A stretch of DNA of 64,000 nt, from assembly GCF_907165205.1 (NCBI RefSeq), contig NC_058190.1, positions 42,396,116-42,460,115 of the forward strand, read 5' to 3'. The notes below the pieces were generated by a model. It worked only from the letters and a program-made list of their open reading frames with translations. It did no database searches and had not been told where the DNA came from. This DNA is from Coccinella septempunctata. Taxonomy: Eukaryota; Arthropoda; Insecta; Coleoptera; Coccinellidae. Below, piece by piece: positions 47,901 to 58,852 of the stretch. The first letter of the stretch is position 1. Every line of letters begins with the position of its first letter. A program made the translations under genes and the position numbers.

Positions 47901-47934
47901 TCATCCTGGACTTAGGACCAGGCAATGGCGGAGT
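44904..47934 (-). mobile_element. Full-length RTE-clade LINE, 3031 bp
   Basis: Flanked by the 13-bp direct repeat TGAATGAAAAACT at 44891-44903 and 47935-47947, a target-site duplication. Read on the minus strand it has about 111 nt of 5' UTR, a single ORF and a 3' UTR of about 50 nt that ends in (GAA)n, the short microsatellite tail typical of RTE elements. The open ORF, perfect duplication and complete ends make this a young and possibly active copy. Confidence 0.9.
44956..47823 (-). CDS. RTE LINE ORF: AP endonuclease and reverse transcriptase, intact, 955 aa
   Basis: Catalyses target-primed reverse transcription. The N-terminal apurinic-like endonuclease has AATWNIMSWN (about residue 38), DICALSETK, GVGILIS, LMMGDLNARIGN, NSIIDYILTN and GSDHFLV (catalytic Asp-His). 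The central reverse transcriptase has NRKAPGFDGIPNELIKYGG, APENYRGITLLSS, EEQQGFRRNRST, FLCFIDLTKAFDKV, GIRQGDSLSPLLFNVIMDQI and the active-site IICYADDAAIVAE, then KSLVIS and SYLGVQIS. The C-terminus has the RTE-type RTTEMKILRTI and RPVGRPPKRWKDSW tail. No RNase H. ATG at 47823 and no internal stop or frameshift. Plus-strand frames over this region are shadows. Confidence 0.95.
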   Translation of the reverse strand: MPRNRTDNMVTTQARNRTTRTNTGTSRRKQRWRRNVIRAATWNIMSWNTKNAEILLEMEQHKIDICALSETKRKGKGSIRVPGYIFVYSGVSQRSRATAGVGILISEKLEQSIEDIHYISERFLKVTLNTETGKLHLFSVYAPDISKPREETAQFYEILEEEVSRIPQNERMLMMGDLNARIGNSIIQGVKHHFNEEHLNENGEALVDLCARHNIRINNTFFGHKPQHKITWQNSRGQNSIIDYILTNRAIHPTQILDVRSLTSANIGSDHFLVLCKLRVHIQKKKLPPRPEREKWNIESLQDPTTMDLYQNRLHQKLQNNSILEEDDVENSWERIQSNVLAAAKEAIGKRKVSANNHIQTKQWYTPEIKELAKLKRNAYLRYRCNKTPEERLQYTQLRNRVNLEIRNIKREYWERFSAEMEHDLYGAQRKVWGMLRRRKLDVNECSQTQKIDEDTWKDYFKNLYSSDEDIPSTDDDGNHERVEITTEMTAETAKNLKNRKAPGFDGIPNELIKYGGACLMEELTKLFDKILTTGKIPRSWKKSITVPVFKKDDKRAPENYRGITLLSSVMKLFTKILESIIYKYINISEEQQGFRRNRSTLDPIFILRQITEKSIEYGKPAFLCFIDLTKAFDKVRLKDVIKVLKNKDLPTPIIEIVRQLNTDTSTHISVNQQLTEEIPTPTGIRQGDSLSPLLFNVIMDQIIHRVKNSGVGYRLSTGAIKIICYADDAAIVAEDEDDLQRLLYSFFLEACKYNMQISTTKTKSLVISKEPKRCKLVVADQPIEQVMTFSYLGVQISSNQDRTYEVREQASKACRMAGALRDVIFNNKYMSKQSKTRIYKTCVRPIMTYAIETRADNKRTKSILRTTEMKILRTISGYTLRDRKRNTAILEECQVQDIVKWGRARRRYWNNHVSRMNAERIAKIARDGIPNTRRPVGRPPKRWKDSWVSTSIED

Positions 47935-48130
47935 TGAATGAAAAACTATATTCCGAAATCCATTTCATTCGATGAAACCGTTTGTGAGAATTAAAACTAA
48001 CATTTTTTATAGTTCGAGTCAAAGACTCATCCTGTGTAAGGGTGGTTTGTCTTCTTTACACAATTTGGTTTTGGGCTTGGTACTGAAGATACGCAGTTTT
48101 ACTCCTGGTAAAACTTTTTTTCCTGTTTTT

Positions 48131-51100
48131 CCCGTATTCTAAACACAGTGGCCTGAAATTATCTTTCCATATAATAAAAAGACCTCAACAGAATTTTATG
48201 TGTTTCGATTAATGATAAAATAGTTAAGGCGGGTTAACAAAGCTTCATAGCTTTATGAAGCACTTAAATGACATATTCAAATCGATTCGAATTCAATTGA
48301 GTGTTCAATTTCAGAGATTGCTCAATCGAATTGTTGTCAATTAACTTCTCTCGATCGACATGCAGTGTGTCAGATTAAGAAGGAGACAGATGTCTTTGTA
48401 AATCCTTCGCATAAGAAAATTCCGTTCCTGAGAGTGGATCAAATAGATTCCATCCCTTCGCACAACAATTTCATTTCTGGGAAAAGAATTTCAAAGAGGG
48501 AACAAGTGATCATTTAATTTGTAATTAGAAACATAATAATATTACATATACAGGGTATTTCAGTCGAGTCTACGTGAAAAAGTAGGGGGAGTTACCTAAA
48601 TAAACACATCTATAGGTACCTAAAATGAAAAGTCTCAGAGTTATCTGGGAAAAACTTCAAATGAAGGGAAACAGTAAATTACGATCATAGGTGGTCCAAA
48701 AAATAGGCGCTTAGTCTTATTCGACGCAGAATTTAGTGCTCTACATCTTTTTATTAGATAAACTTTCATCACATTCACGCTACTTTCTAAGGTTGTTCCG
48801 AAAAACCAACGTTGAAACGAACATTTTACATCTCTGAAAATTTTGAGTCTAATATGCAAACGGGTTGACTATACGTATGCGCTCAATCCAATTCGGTAGA
48901 ATGTTAAGCTCTATCACTTCTATGATCAGTCGATTTTCGAATTTGCTTGGTGGTATGGCAGAAAAATCACAGAAATCCCCCTCATGAAGCTACATTTTGG
49001 GCTTCCGAAATTTAAGCTCTATATGGGGAGAAATCTACCATAGACTCATGATGTCACTAATTAAGCCATCAAAATATTGAAACCTTCCATGGGAATCAAA
49101 TCCCTATTGGATCCCTTCCATTGGACTATTTTCGAATACTCTCGAAATTCGTCGAATTCAGTTCAAAGTTGTTTATTTCCTTCGGAATACCCCGCTCCCT
49201 CTGGTCATAAATCGAGAACGTTCTAAGAACCAGGACCATTTCGAAAAGTCGCGCTCCCGTATCTGAAGTGAATAATTATGCTATTCGTTTCCACTGAAAT
49301 CGCCGTGTATTTTAATATTTCACGCCATTATGTAATTGTGCGATGCGTACGGTCTTGCACAAAATGCCGTTAGTTTCACCGGACACAGAACTGCGCTCTT
49401 TGGGCTGATGCAAGCTGGAAGTGATCTGACAAATCAGCTCGGAGATGTGCTAGTTTCGGACACATTTATCAGCTAAAGACGCATCGAGAGTTGGGTAATG
49501 TTTATGCGTGATACATCCTACTTTGAACTCACGGCAAAAACAAAAAATAGGTGTCAAATCTTGTCGTATTAGTTTGGGGACACTTGTATATTCCTACAAA
49601 TTCTTTCTAATAAATTTAGTAATGCTGGGTTTTCTGTTTTCTATGTCACTTAGGTTATTCCGAGGAAATGCCACTCCTGGACAAAAAAACCGGACAGAAT
49701 TATTTTTTACCAAATTCATTTTGGAATAACTTTTTAAGATTTGCATCGATTTTGATCATTTTGTTGTCCCTTGGCAGCCTATTTCATCTAGTTCATCACC
49801 TGATGTCGAGGTGCCAGGAATTTGAATTGAATCTTCTGGTATACGGGGTAGAACTTGAAATTGCAATTTCCTCCAAATTTCTGAACACCCTGTGGGGGTA
49901 AATAATGACACAATGGTGGGTCTTTAAATGAGGTTTTGAAGCCTGATCTTCTCTTAACACTTTCCTGTTTGATTCGCTTCAATAGCTGTTTCCTGAATGG
50001 AAATACGATTTTGCAAATGAAACTATGCAATTCCACGTAAACATTAACGTGGAGATTTTTTGTCCAGGAGTCTATTATGATCATATTGACAAAAGCTATT
50101 TTATTGGGCTCTAGTTCCACTCTTGTCATCCAAAGTCTATCGCCAAATGCGAACAACAATACGGTTTTAGGGCAAAAAGTGTTCATGAAATGGCCATGAG
50201 AAGAAATTTGTTGAACTGGTTCTTCAACCTATTTTAGATTCCCGAATTATTTTATCACTGGAATATCGAGAGAATTTCACGAATCCGCAGATTCACCCAA
50301 CTATACTTAACGAAAAGTTATTTATAGAACAAAGCCTCAGGGTGTTACGTATTTCAGAGGGTATATCCAGAATAAGTCATTATAGATCCTTGCATAATGT
50401 GGTCCACATCCTAAAAGCAATAATTCATTTAGTGTCCCTCAACTATATCATTATGATATACTTGATCTAGACCGCCTTGTTGTTCTTGAAAATTACCAGC
50501 GACGGCTCATTCCATAATTACAGGTATTGGCCAAAAATATCCCATAATAAGGCACTAACACTGGGAAGTTGTTACGATCGTAATTGGTGTGTGAAGAAAG
50601 TTGGAACATAACTTCTTCATTGTTTCGGAGCAGATGCGAAATTGTCGACCTTTTGGGTTGTTTCGGAATTATCGAGTTTTATGTATTTCTGAAAGAATTG
50701 GGGCATCGATATAATGGTCCGAGCTGTTGGCCGATCTTTCGGTGATTTATCGTGTTGTTTATCACGAAAAGTTGGTTGAACTTTCTTCGGGGGAAAATAA
50801 GACGAATGGAGGAACTGAAATTTCTTGAACGAATCAGCTCCGAGCTACAGAAGAGTTGACTGGACAGATCCTTCTTTGAACTCACTTTCTTGCACACTTT
50901 TAACTCAATCTGATGATTAGGTTATTCCTTAAACCTGTTGGAACATGTGACAGATTTAAATACTTCCATACTTTGATGATTTTCCATCAATATCTATTGC
51001 TATTAACTCGATTTCCCAAAAATTATTCTCAATTTGCTTTTTCTTTTTCAGGTGAGTTTGCTAGATCGAACATTTCACATCCATAAATATATGGGGAAAT

Positions 51101-51187
51101 GTTCTTCTCCATTGGTCTTCGAAGGAGCTTTTCTGGTTATTCACAAACAATAGGTGGTAATGATTTATATAATTTAATTTTATAGTT
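48131..51187. other. Intergenic or intronic stretch with scattered MITE ends
   Basis: CAGGGT element starts at 48552 (CAGGGTATTTCAGTCGAGTC) and 50340 (CAGGGTGTTACG), and an end AACACCCTG at about 49892. No gene recognised; the frames at 49508-50186 and 50679-50897 carry no motifs. Confidence 0.4.
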
Positions 51188-52425
51188 TCAATAATTATAC
51201 TCCATTCACATTTATTTTAGCAGTCGGTTGGCCATGAATTAATTTTCTCAAGTTTTTGTAACTAGAACGGAGTAAGGTTGGCACTCATGAAATGTCGTTA
51301 ATGTCATAACTCCGTTGCCACAACTAATATCAATTTTTATTACGAAAATGCCGAAAGTGATTGAAAAAAGAGACAGGGTTTCAGGAAGTGCTTTTTAGAA
51401 TTCAGGTCCGCTCATTCAAATAGTTATACCCTGATATTCTAAAATCCACAATACGTCAGACGGTAGCGATCATATTCAATTTAAGAGAATTTGAATTTAT
51501 ATAATGTTTCATCTGAATCTAAGCGACTTATATTAGAGCTGAATATTTCCACAATCAGAAAGATTGTGAATGAAGAGGATGACAAAGAATTTCCTTCCAT
51601 TGGGAGACCCAAAAAAGTGGTTACATTTGAGAATTTTATGTTTGAGTGAATTAATGCGAAAAGTTTACTACAGGATTTTCGATGAATGTCATCGTAGAAT
51701 ATGTTCCCGAAAATTGATTTTTCTATTTTTCATTTGACTTGTCCTATACATTGTAAATGTCTTAAGGTACCAATAAATACCTAATTATTATTATTATATC
51801 AATGTATTAAGATGAACAGCCACAAATACGCGCCAGTTGTCCTGTTAATTGTTTATTCATGTGAAATTTATGTTCAAAGGTGAAGTTCATCTTGACTTAT
51901 ACTTGATGCAAGATGATTTTTGTTGAAGAATTTAACATTCTTGTAATTATCTGTTAATTCCTTCTAGAGATAGATACCCTTTCCCAACCACTGCATCATA
52001 TGCATTTCATCTTCGGGTTAATATTTTTGAAATCTACAACTGATGTAACGTATTCAAAATAGCCAAAGAAGATAACGAATATTAAATCTCCTCAAGCTAG
52101 TGCATATTATGATATTATACTGATCTCTTCTATTTTCCATGCAAATAACTGGATTTGGTATGCCTTCAATCAGTTTTTATAAACTTCAATTATGTTCGTC
52201 ACATATTTTCCGAAGAGATTCGACATTGTGATAAAATACTTAATAACAGAAACTTTTACGTATAGAATGGGCAACATAGCGTTGATTTAAAACCCAAAAA
52301 TGTTTTGACAAGCGTCATAACCCCACATTTTCATACTATACAGAGTGAAATGTGTCAAATTTCCATGGCCAACCGACTGCTAAAATAAAAGTGAATGGAG
52401 TATAGTTATCAAGAAGATAATTATT
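51188..52425 (+). mobile_element. Decayed DNA transposon with about 50-bp inverted ends
   Basis: The left end (51188-51237) has ATACTCCATTCACATTTATT, TTAGCAGTCGGTTGGCCATG. The right end (about 52358-52425) is the reverse complement with few changes. Inside is a broken reading: ATG at 51348 (MPKVIEKRDRVSGS) with a stop soon after, then 51497-51650 encoding ELNISTIRKIVNEEDDKEF, then SIGRPKKVVTFENF. This resembles the N-terminal helix-turn-helix and GRPKK linker of IS630/Tc1-like transposases. No catalytic motifs were recognised in the remaining sequence. Confidence 0.6.
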
Positions 52426-52723
52426 GTGAACTTGGAAATACTGATTTTGGTGGTCATCAAAACTGCCATCTAGAGCGACCCGTTATTTTTTCATCCCAGG
52501 TAACTGTCCCGAATAAATGTTGCGTGCTCATTGCCCTTTCGGCCTGCCCATAATGCTTGTCATTACGTGAAACGAGAAAATGTTCTTGTTCTGATCGATC
52601 AACAGTCGCTGAAAAGGCGAAGCAGTCACGCACAAATGAAGATAATTACTTTAATCACCTCATAACTCGATAGCAGTAGAGTTCGTTACATCTACACCCA
52701 TGCCTCAACTTCGGACGTGTCAC

Positions 52724-52979
52724 TTTCAGCACGTTTTTGATTGCTCTTATTGTTGTCTCAAGTTCGGAAGGCCTTTGTTCGTTCAAAGTGCCAGGAACCT
52801 TTGAATTATGTGATATCTACGGTATCGATTCTGTCGCCACGTCTTGGCCCTTTGATTCGAGGCGAAAGAACCAAGAACAAAATCATATAGAGGCTGGACC
52901 GAAGAAGGCTTTTACTTTACCACGATCTCCCTTCCAAATCGATAAAGAACAAACACTTTCTGCGCTCTGGTCTCTATAG
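52724..52979 (+). CDS. Possible exon of a small secreted protein, tentative
   Basis: After a good acceptor (actttcag, ending about 52728) the frame reads TFLIALIVVSSSEGLCSFKV and goes on for about 80 codons to a TAG, with two Cys near the start and a charged, Lys/Arg-containing body. The hydrophobic start looks like the end of a signal peptide, as in many small secreted proteins. No family match, no confirmed upstream exon with an ATG. It may be a chance frame. Confidence 0.2.
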
Positions 52980-53329
52980 GAACAAGAGCGTTATCGTTTT
53001 GACCAAATGTCTGTATATTTCGGACTTTGAACCGAAAATATATGAGATGAGTTTGTTTAGCTTACTGCTTCGTGGATAAATTCGAAATTTCAGGGTATCT
53101 AGGTTTAGTGTCCAAAAACCCATGTTGAGTTTAATAATTGTCAAAAACCCACCTATTTCGGATTTATTGGGAATTGTAGAGGACCTTGCATAGTTTTTAT
53201 TGCTTTTTTGGATTGATAGGTCAACAATTTTCAATACGCAGCTAAAAATAGGAAAGACGATAAATACATATATGCAAGAACAAACCATTTTTGAACAAAT
53301 TAAAAAAAACTCCATTAAACAAGTGTTTT

Positions 53330-53610
53330 TAGTAAGGTGTTCTGTCCTCCTTTAGCCCGAATGATTTTCTGACACTGCGTTGACAAGTTCGAATGAAAAC
53401 GGTAATAAGTTCATAGAAAATGACTCCTGAAGCTCTAGAATGCCATGAGATCGTCCAAAATTTCTGACTGATATTCCTCTCTGAAAAACTTCAACTTTAT
53501 CCAATAGGGTTGATGTCTGGGTAGATTCTAAATTTGTCCGATGAGACCAAGGATTGTCGCCTACAAAATCAAAATCTGCACCTTCAAAGCTGTAACACTG
53601 AACGGAACTG
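53330..53610 (-). pseudogene. Tc1-like transposase remnant
   Basis: On the minus strand: FVGDNPWSHRTN (second catalytic Asp block, DDNARPHR in intact elements), then in another frame YPDINPIG (SPDLNPIE), then at the end KIIRAKGGQNTLLKT, matching the C-terminal RGGHT-type tail of Tc1 transposases. Several frame changes and stops; no N-terminus found. Dead copy, different from the one at 31 kb. Confidence 0.55.
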
Positions 53611-53619
53611 TACAAAATT

Positions 53620-54132
53620 TAACTCATTTTTATATCTTTAGTCACCATACGCACGCAATGCTGTTGATCATTTTAATTATAAGATATCCTTCATGCAGTT
53701 CAGACGGTACCTGTTATTATAATAAAATAGGCCTTTCATAAAATATCAGTATTTTCATAGCAACGCATTGTATCGAGAAAATAATGAAAACCTCCAGAGG
53801 TATTGGCCTAACAATTCATCCAATACAAAGAAAAACTTGGTTGAGCTCTCACTATTTCTAAATTTTCAGCCAAAACATTTTTCGCTTTCCTTCGGCAAGG
53901 CCTCAAAAACATCAATCACTCCTGAAGTGCACCCCGCATTGATCTTGAAATACATAAAAAAAAGTAAAAATTCGGTGGATTCAACCCTTTTATATCTACC
54001 AAAAAAAGGATTGATAAAAAGGCTCGTTAACGACCAAATCATCCCCACCAACAAAAGATCTATTCATGGCAAAAAAATTTGGAGTTGCCATTTACAAAAA
54101 TTAACTACCCTCCATTGTATGGCATTTGTATA
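53620..54132. other. Spacer, no gene recognised
   Basis: AT-rich DNA with a 132-codon frame (53768-54166) of low complexity that runs into the MITE; not supported as a gene. Confidence 0.35.
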
Positions 54133-54756
54133 CAGGGTGAGTCTTCGACTCGTACAAATATTTTAACAGTTGCTTCTTGAGTTAAAAACAAACACTTTTT
54201 TCTTCTACAATTTTTTCCGAATTGGCTCGGTTTAAAAGCTACAGGCTGTTGAAAAACCATAAAAGAATTTATTTTTAGTTCTATCGCACAAACGGTTTCA
54301 TCGAATAAAATGAATTTCGGGATATAGTTTTTCATTTTTTTGATGAATCTTACTCATTAAGTAGCATAAAAATACCAAAATTCAAAAAACCCAACTCTTG
54401 AAACTAAGTTGGATACTGTTTATTGTATATTTGATCGTTTTGTGAAATAAAAGTATTCCTCATATTTTTTCGTATAATGCGCAGTTTTTGGGTAATTTTA
54501 TGTGCAAAAAACATAAAGTATCTGTGAAATTTTAAGAATTGGTTACTTTGGCTGAATACAACTCTGTTAAAAAAATCCACAGGTGTGCGGTGTCACAGAT
54601 TAAGGTAATTTGGTTTTTGGGTGGTACAGCTCATTATGAAATCTTAAAATGGCTATATCTTTTTATCAATCGGAAAAATGGTATATGATAAAAGCGTTTT
54701 TTCCGACCTCAAGAATCTACTGTTAAAATATCTTTACGAGTCAAAGAGTCACCCTT
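54133..54756. mobile_element. Palindromic MITE family A, copy 3 (624 bp)
   Basis: Starts CAGGGTGAGTCTTCGACTCG, then TACAAATATTTTAACAGT. Ends TACGAGTCAAAGAGTCACCCT with the last base of the heptamer changed to T. Uninterrupted; in reverse it gives the empty site for the RTE insertion in copy 2. No coding capacity. Confidence 0.8.
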
Positions 54757-55267
54757 TATAACTATACTAATGAATAATAACCGCATTTTTTAGTCCGTAC
54801 ATTGGGTATTAATGGTCCAAATCAATTGTAGCAAGAAAAAAATACGAGAGAGTTTCTACTTCCAACTGATTTATCGAGTCGTCAATTATTTTAAATCGAC
54901 AATAAATCATAACAAATGAAACGAACGACAACAGTCAACTGGTTTCGATTCTGTCTCGCTGAACGATTAAAAAAAATTTGGTGCCGAGTAGGTGATCGAT
55001 CGCCGGGTCAGATACGAAACGATCGACGTATAATAATGGACTTGTAAAGTTAATTGAAACCGATGTTTTTCTGCACGAAACCATTGAACCGGGGCCGTTG
55101 AAGTGATTTAGTTGACGCTAATTACGGTTCAGTTGTAATTAATTAAAAGTCAATTGGTTGTCGATTGTCGTGCTCTGGATCCCTATGAATTGGCTCCCGA
55201 TCTCCGCTGCTGGCTTATCTTTATCTGACCTGATCACTTGTCGAAACAGAAATGAAGAGCGATTATG
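54757..55267. other. Spacer, nothing recognised
   Basis: AT-rich with a mildly GC-richer part at 54950-55260. No gene. Confidence 0.35.
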
Positions 55268-55822
55268 ATATATCTCTGAAACTTCACATTTTGAAATAAC
55301 CACACACATAACAACCGTTTCCCAAAAAAAATTATTTTAAGTACCTACTCGAAAATTAAAAATAAAAATGGCTATTCAAAATTTAAAGCGTTTCGTTTCT
55401 ATTGAACAAGTTGGCAACATCGACTGAAATATGCGTTGATAATAATGGACAACAAATACACTATTTTGATGAGATTGACAAAGATGGTCTATGAAGTCTG
55501 CGACGAACGAGAAAGGTCGTAAAATTTTATGGGATTTTTATGGCCTGTTGCTGTTGAGGCTCGCCAGTGAATACGCGCCTTATGATGGCTGTAAATAAAC
55601 AGCTGGCTTTTTCAAACAAGCCATTATTCTTTTTATTTTCTAGTAGGTGCTGTTGCCAAATCGTCAACTAGAAACGAAGCGATTTAAATCTTGAAACCTC
55701 ATATTTGAAGAATGATTTGGAATGGTTTCCGCGGTGCATTTGAAAAATTCATGTATGAAACTCATAATTATTCAGTTTAAACTTGCATATGCTGAGATAA
55801 CCAGAATTGAGGAGGATTCCCC
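55268..55822 (+). mobile_element. MITE family X, copy 5 (about 555 bp)
   Basis: 5'-truncated by about 20 bp relative to copy 4. It starts inside the GAAACTTCACATTTTGAAAT block and ends ATTGAGGAGGATTCCCC. Contains TTGGCAACATCGACTGAAAT and GTTGCCAAATCGTCAACTAG. Confidence 0.65.
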
Positions 55823-57413
55823 ATTATTTGATCATGTTCTAATTTGTTTAACGTTATGTATAGTTCACGTTTTTGAGGGTTTTTTTTTCGTTTCATCATT
55901 TTTATTCAGTTGCGTCTGATTTCATATCTTTGACCAATTTTGTTGGATATACTTCGGTTTGTCCCAATAAAACTCATTTTAAACAATAGTTTCGCGAAGA
56001 ATGATCTTCAGATCATTTGCATGACTTCGATCAACATCAGTGAATTTAGTTTTTGAAGATTTTATATGAGTATTTCATCACTGTTTCTTCCGATATTCAG
56101 TCTTATGAATAACTGACTTCAAACAGTGTTTTTGTATTATTTTTTATTGTTGTAGGATCTTTCTTTTTTCATTTAAATATTCATTGTTTCTTAAGTTATT
56201 ATGTATCATTCGGTTTTATACTTTCATCCTTTTGTGTTTGGTTGTGTTTCTGTTTTCTCCATGAGGTTTTTCTCGTTTTTCAGCTCCACTTTTTTGATTC
56301 TTCTCCTGAAGACGAGCTAGTTGTGAAACATGTTGTGTTTTATTCACCTTTACTATAAACTTATTTGTAGCCATCGCGTAGAGTAAACAAATATAAGAAA
56401 ACTTATATTTTGAACTTTATTCGTCATACGTATAACATATATGTACGTTCTTCATCAACAACGATAGCATCACGTGGAACTGCAATACCATTCACGAAAC
56501 GTAAGCGTGTTACAAATCCTTCTGTTATGACCCTCATAATCGCATACTCGCGATACACATTAATTAAAATCTGACCTCATCATAATCTGTTCGAAAAAAT
56601 GCCCACTAACGATCCGCTGTTTATCTAGGCGGGCCTTGCGGTTTGCACACATTCCACCCACTCGGCACATTTTTTTTTTCAACCCAATATTATTTTATCA
56701 CGTAGTTACGTAACAATGAATTTCGCTGTTGGCCCATTCCACAACTGGTCTCTAGCAGTGATGAATGTTTTCGATGTTCTCAATCAGTAGCGGTGACAGG
56801 AACTCGTTGTACTTGTTAAAGGCTATTAATTTAGAAATGGTAGAAACGAATGGGCGTTCCAGGACGAAATTATTCATTTCGTACCTGTCCGCTTCTACCC
56901 GGGGCCTTACCAAACATGGGAGATGATTTTAGAGCCTGTTGTGTTGGTATTGCCCAACTGAAAATCGAGTAATCGTTCGCTAATGGGGCTGCTCGCCATT
57001 TGAAACCGATATATCATTTCAGAGCTGTAGCACGCGTGTCGAACTCGGTTCTATCTGTTTCGAAGGCTATTCCATATCCATTGAGTTATTGCATGAAAAA
57101 ATTCGATTCAATTTGTGCACAATGTGTCATTGAAAACACGAACCATTTGACTGTATATTCTGAATATGGAGGATTTCGATCCATGTATGTGACCTCTGAT
57201 TGTTATTGTTAATCACATATATACAGAATACGGCGCAAAAATACTGGAGGTGATTCTTTGTCCGAAAACATTATTAATTCGTGGAGAAACATCTCGAATA
57301 TGCTCCCATTCTGAGATAGATCTTGACCAAGTGTTTCAAGACAACTTGTTACAGATGCTGACCGATAAATGCTCAGATAAATGGACGAGAAGTACAGTGT
57401 ACTCAATGAAGTA
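55823..57413. other. Spacer, no gene recognised
   Basis: AT-rich sequence with short frames only (for example 57000-57212). No family motifs seen on either strand. Confidence 0.4.
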
Positions 57414-58045
57414 CGAGGATATATTGAAAAATTCTTAGCCTACTATAGAACCAAACAAAATTTCCATGTCAAAATATTTCATTACTCAACATATTCTCCT
57501 CTTAATTGGATACATTTATTACAGCGAACCTGCAACGTCTCTAGACCTTTCAAAAAAAATGTTTTTTCTTGCTCTGCAAACCAGACCTCCACAGCTTTTA
57601 TTACTTTCTCGTTGGAAGAAAATTTACGACCTTTTAAACTTTTTTCAGTTGAGGAAAGAGATGATAGTCGGATGGAGTCAAATCTGGTGAATAAGGGGGG
57701 TGTTCTAATAATTCAAACCCTAAATCACGAATTTCTTGCATGGCAACATCAGATTTGTGTGCAGGGGCGTTGTCCTACAAAAACAAAACACCTTTTCTTC
57801 TTAATTTTTATCCTGTAGAGCGGTCAGTGATGTCGAATAGTAATCTCCGGTTATTGTTCTAACCTCATCCAAAAAATCAATCTTGATTACTCCATGGCAA
57901 TCCCAGAAAACTGAAGCAAGAACTTTTCCAGCAGCTTTTTAGACACGAAACTTCTTAGGTCTTGGAGAACCAGAGTGTCTCCATTCCATCGATTGTTGCT
58001 TTGTTTCTGGATCGTAGAAATGTACCCAAGTCTCAGTAAATCACT
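57414..58045 (-). pseudogene. Mariner fragment, 5'-truncated sister of the 27-kb copy
   Basis: The right terminal repeat starts after TA at 57412-57413 (CGAGGATATATTGAAAAATT, then CTTAGCCTA). Read on the minus strand it holds the C-terminal two-thirds of a mariner transposase, from the first catalytic Asp region (TETWVHFYD; the Asp itself has been lost at the break) through WDCHGVI, ITGDYYSTS, the second Asp region and the tail. Identity to 27540-28188 is high, with CAATCG where that copy has a stop. Frameshifts are present. The N-terminal third and left repeat are missing. Confidence 0.8.
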
Positions 58046-58410
58046 GAATATGGCACACAGGAGTTTCATGTATGCCAAGTCTCATAGTGCTACCTATTTT
58101 ACTCTAAGAAATTTTTTACTGGGCCGCAATGTCTTTGATAGACAGCCTGATGAAATTTCATGCAATTTCTTCTTGCTACGCAAGATTTTCGAGAAAAATC
58201 TAAAAATGTGATTTGACAATTAGAATTTCATATACATACTAATCTCGCAATGAATTCAATGGAATTTTCAGATTTATATCAAAGATCTTACGCTGCATGA
58301 GAAAATTGTAAGAGACGAGAAAGTTTTTCAATTCTGTGGGCTTTCTGAGAGATTCAAATACTCGGTCAATGTCCAGTAGTTCCAAACACATTATTGCCAA
58401 GTGTAAAGTG

Positions 58411-58799
58411 TCTTAAGAGTAGGAAGCACTTTGAGTTTTCTCATATTGGCTCATCTTGGGGAAGGTCCATCAAACATACCAACCGATTTAGTAAGCAGCG
58501 CACCTAATAGCCCGGCCCCCATAACCCGTTTTACACAGATGTTAACTGAACACGAACACTTGACATTGGAAGAGGGCTCAAAGATTAGCAAGGAGATTTC
58601 AACGATCAACCAGGTGCTGGAAAGAACCAAGGACTGGGAAATAAAGAGCAGAACGAGATCACAGTCTTCGGGGAGTGGTAGTGCCAGGAAAGAACAAAAA
58701 CTGGTAACAGCAGAAACAAAGCAGTCTTCGGGGAGTGGTAGTGCCAAGAAAGAGCAAAAAACTAGTAACAGCGGAAGAAAAGGAAAGAAGGGAGGCTAG
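58411..58799 (+). pseudogene. LINE ORF1 3' part with a 20-residue tandem repeat
   Basis: Open frame without an initiating ATG, ending RKGKKGG before TAG. The C-terminal half contains two 60-bp units at 58662-58721 and 58722-58781, encoding QSSGSGSARKEQKLVTAETK and QSSGSGSAKKEQKTSNSGRK. This is a basic, Ser/Gly-rich tail that could bind RNA. No zinc knuckle or PHD motif was seen. Its position just before ORF2 supports the ORF1 reading; the first part is missing. Confidence 0.5.
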
Positions 58800-58852
58800 A
58801 AAACCGAGGTAAACTCCATTTGTTTCATCGATTTTAGGTTTAATTGTATATA

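Larger units (their letters stand above)
44392..48034. mobile_element. Palindromic MITE family A, copy 2, split by an RTE LINE
   Basis: The left part, 44392-44903, starts CAGGGTCAGTCTTTGACTCG, then TACAAATATTTTAACAGTA. The right part, 47948-48034, ends GAGTCAAAGACTCATCCTG. Removing the LINE and one 13-bp repeat restores a member of about 600 bp whose sequence at the junction (ATGAAAAACTATATTCCGAA) matches the uninterrupted copy at 54133-54756, read in reverse. Confidence 0.8.
44130..48130 (+). repeat. Dispersed repeat interrupted by a MITE and a LINE
   Basis: The second copy of the repeat at 21395-21720, split into 44130-44391 and 48035-48130. Matches include GACTTCTTGTTCCCAAGAAA, TTGATTGATTTGACTTTTCT, AACATTTCTGGCATACAATA on the left and ACAATTTGGTTTTGGGCTTG, TACTGAAGATACG on the right. 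Confidence 0.65.

Noticed and set aside
53768..54166. 132-codon plus-strand frame
   Set aside because: Low complexity, runs into a MITE, no homology or signals.
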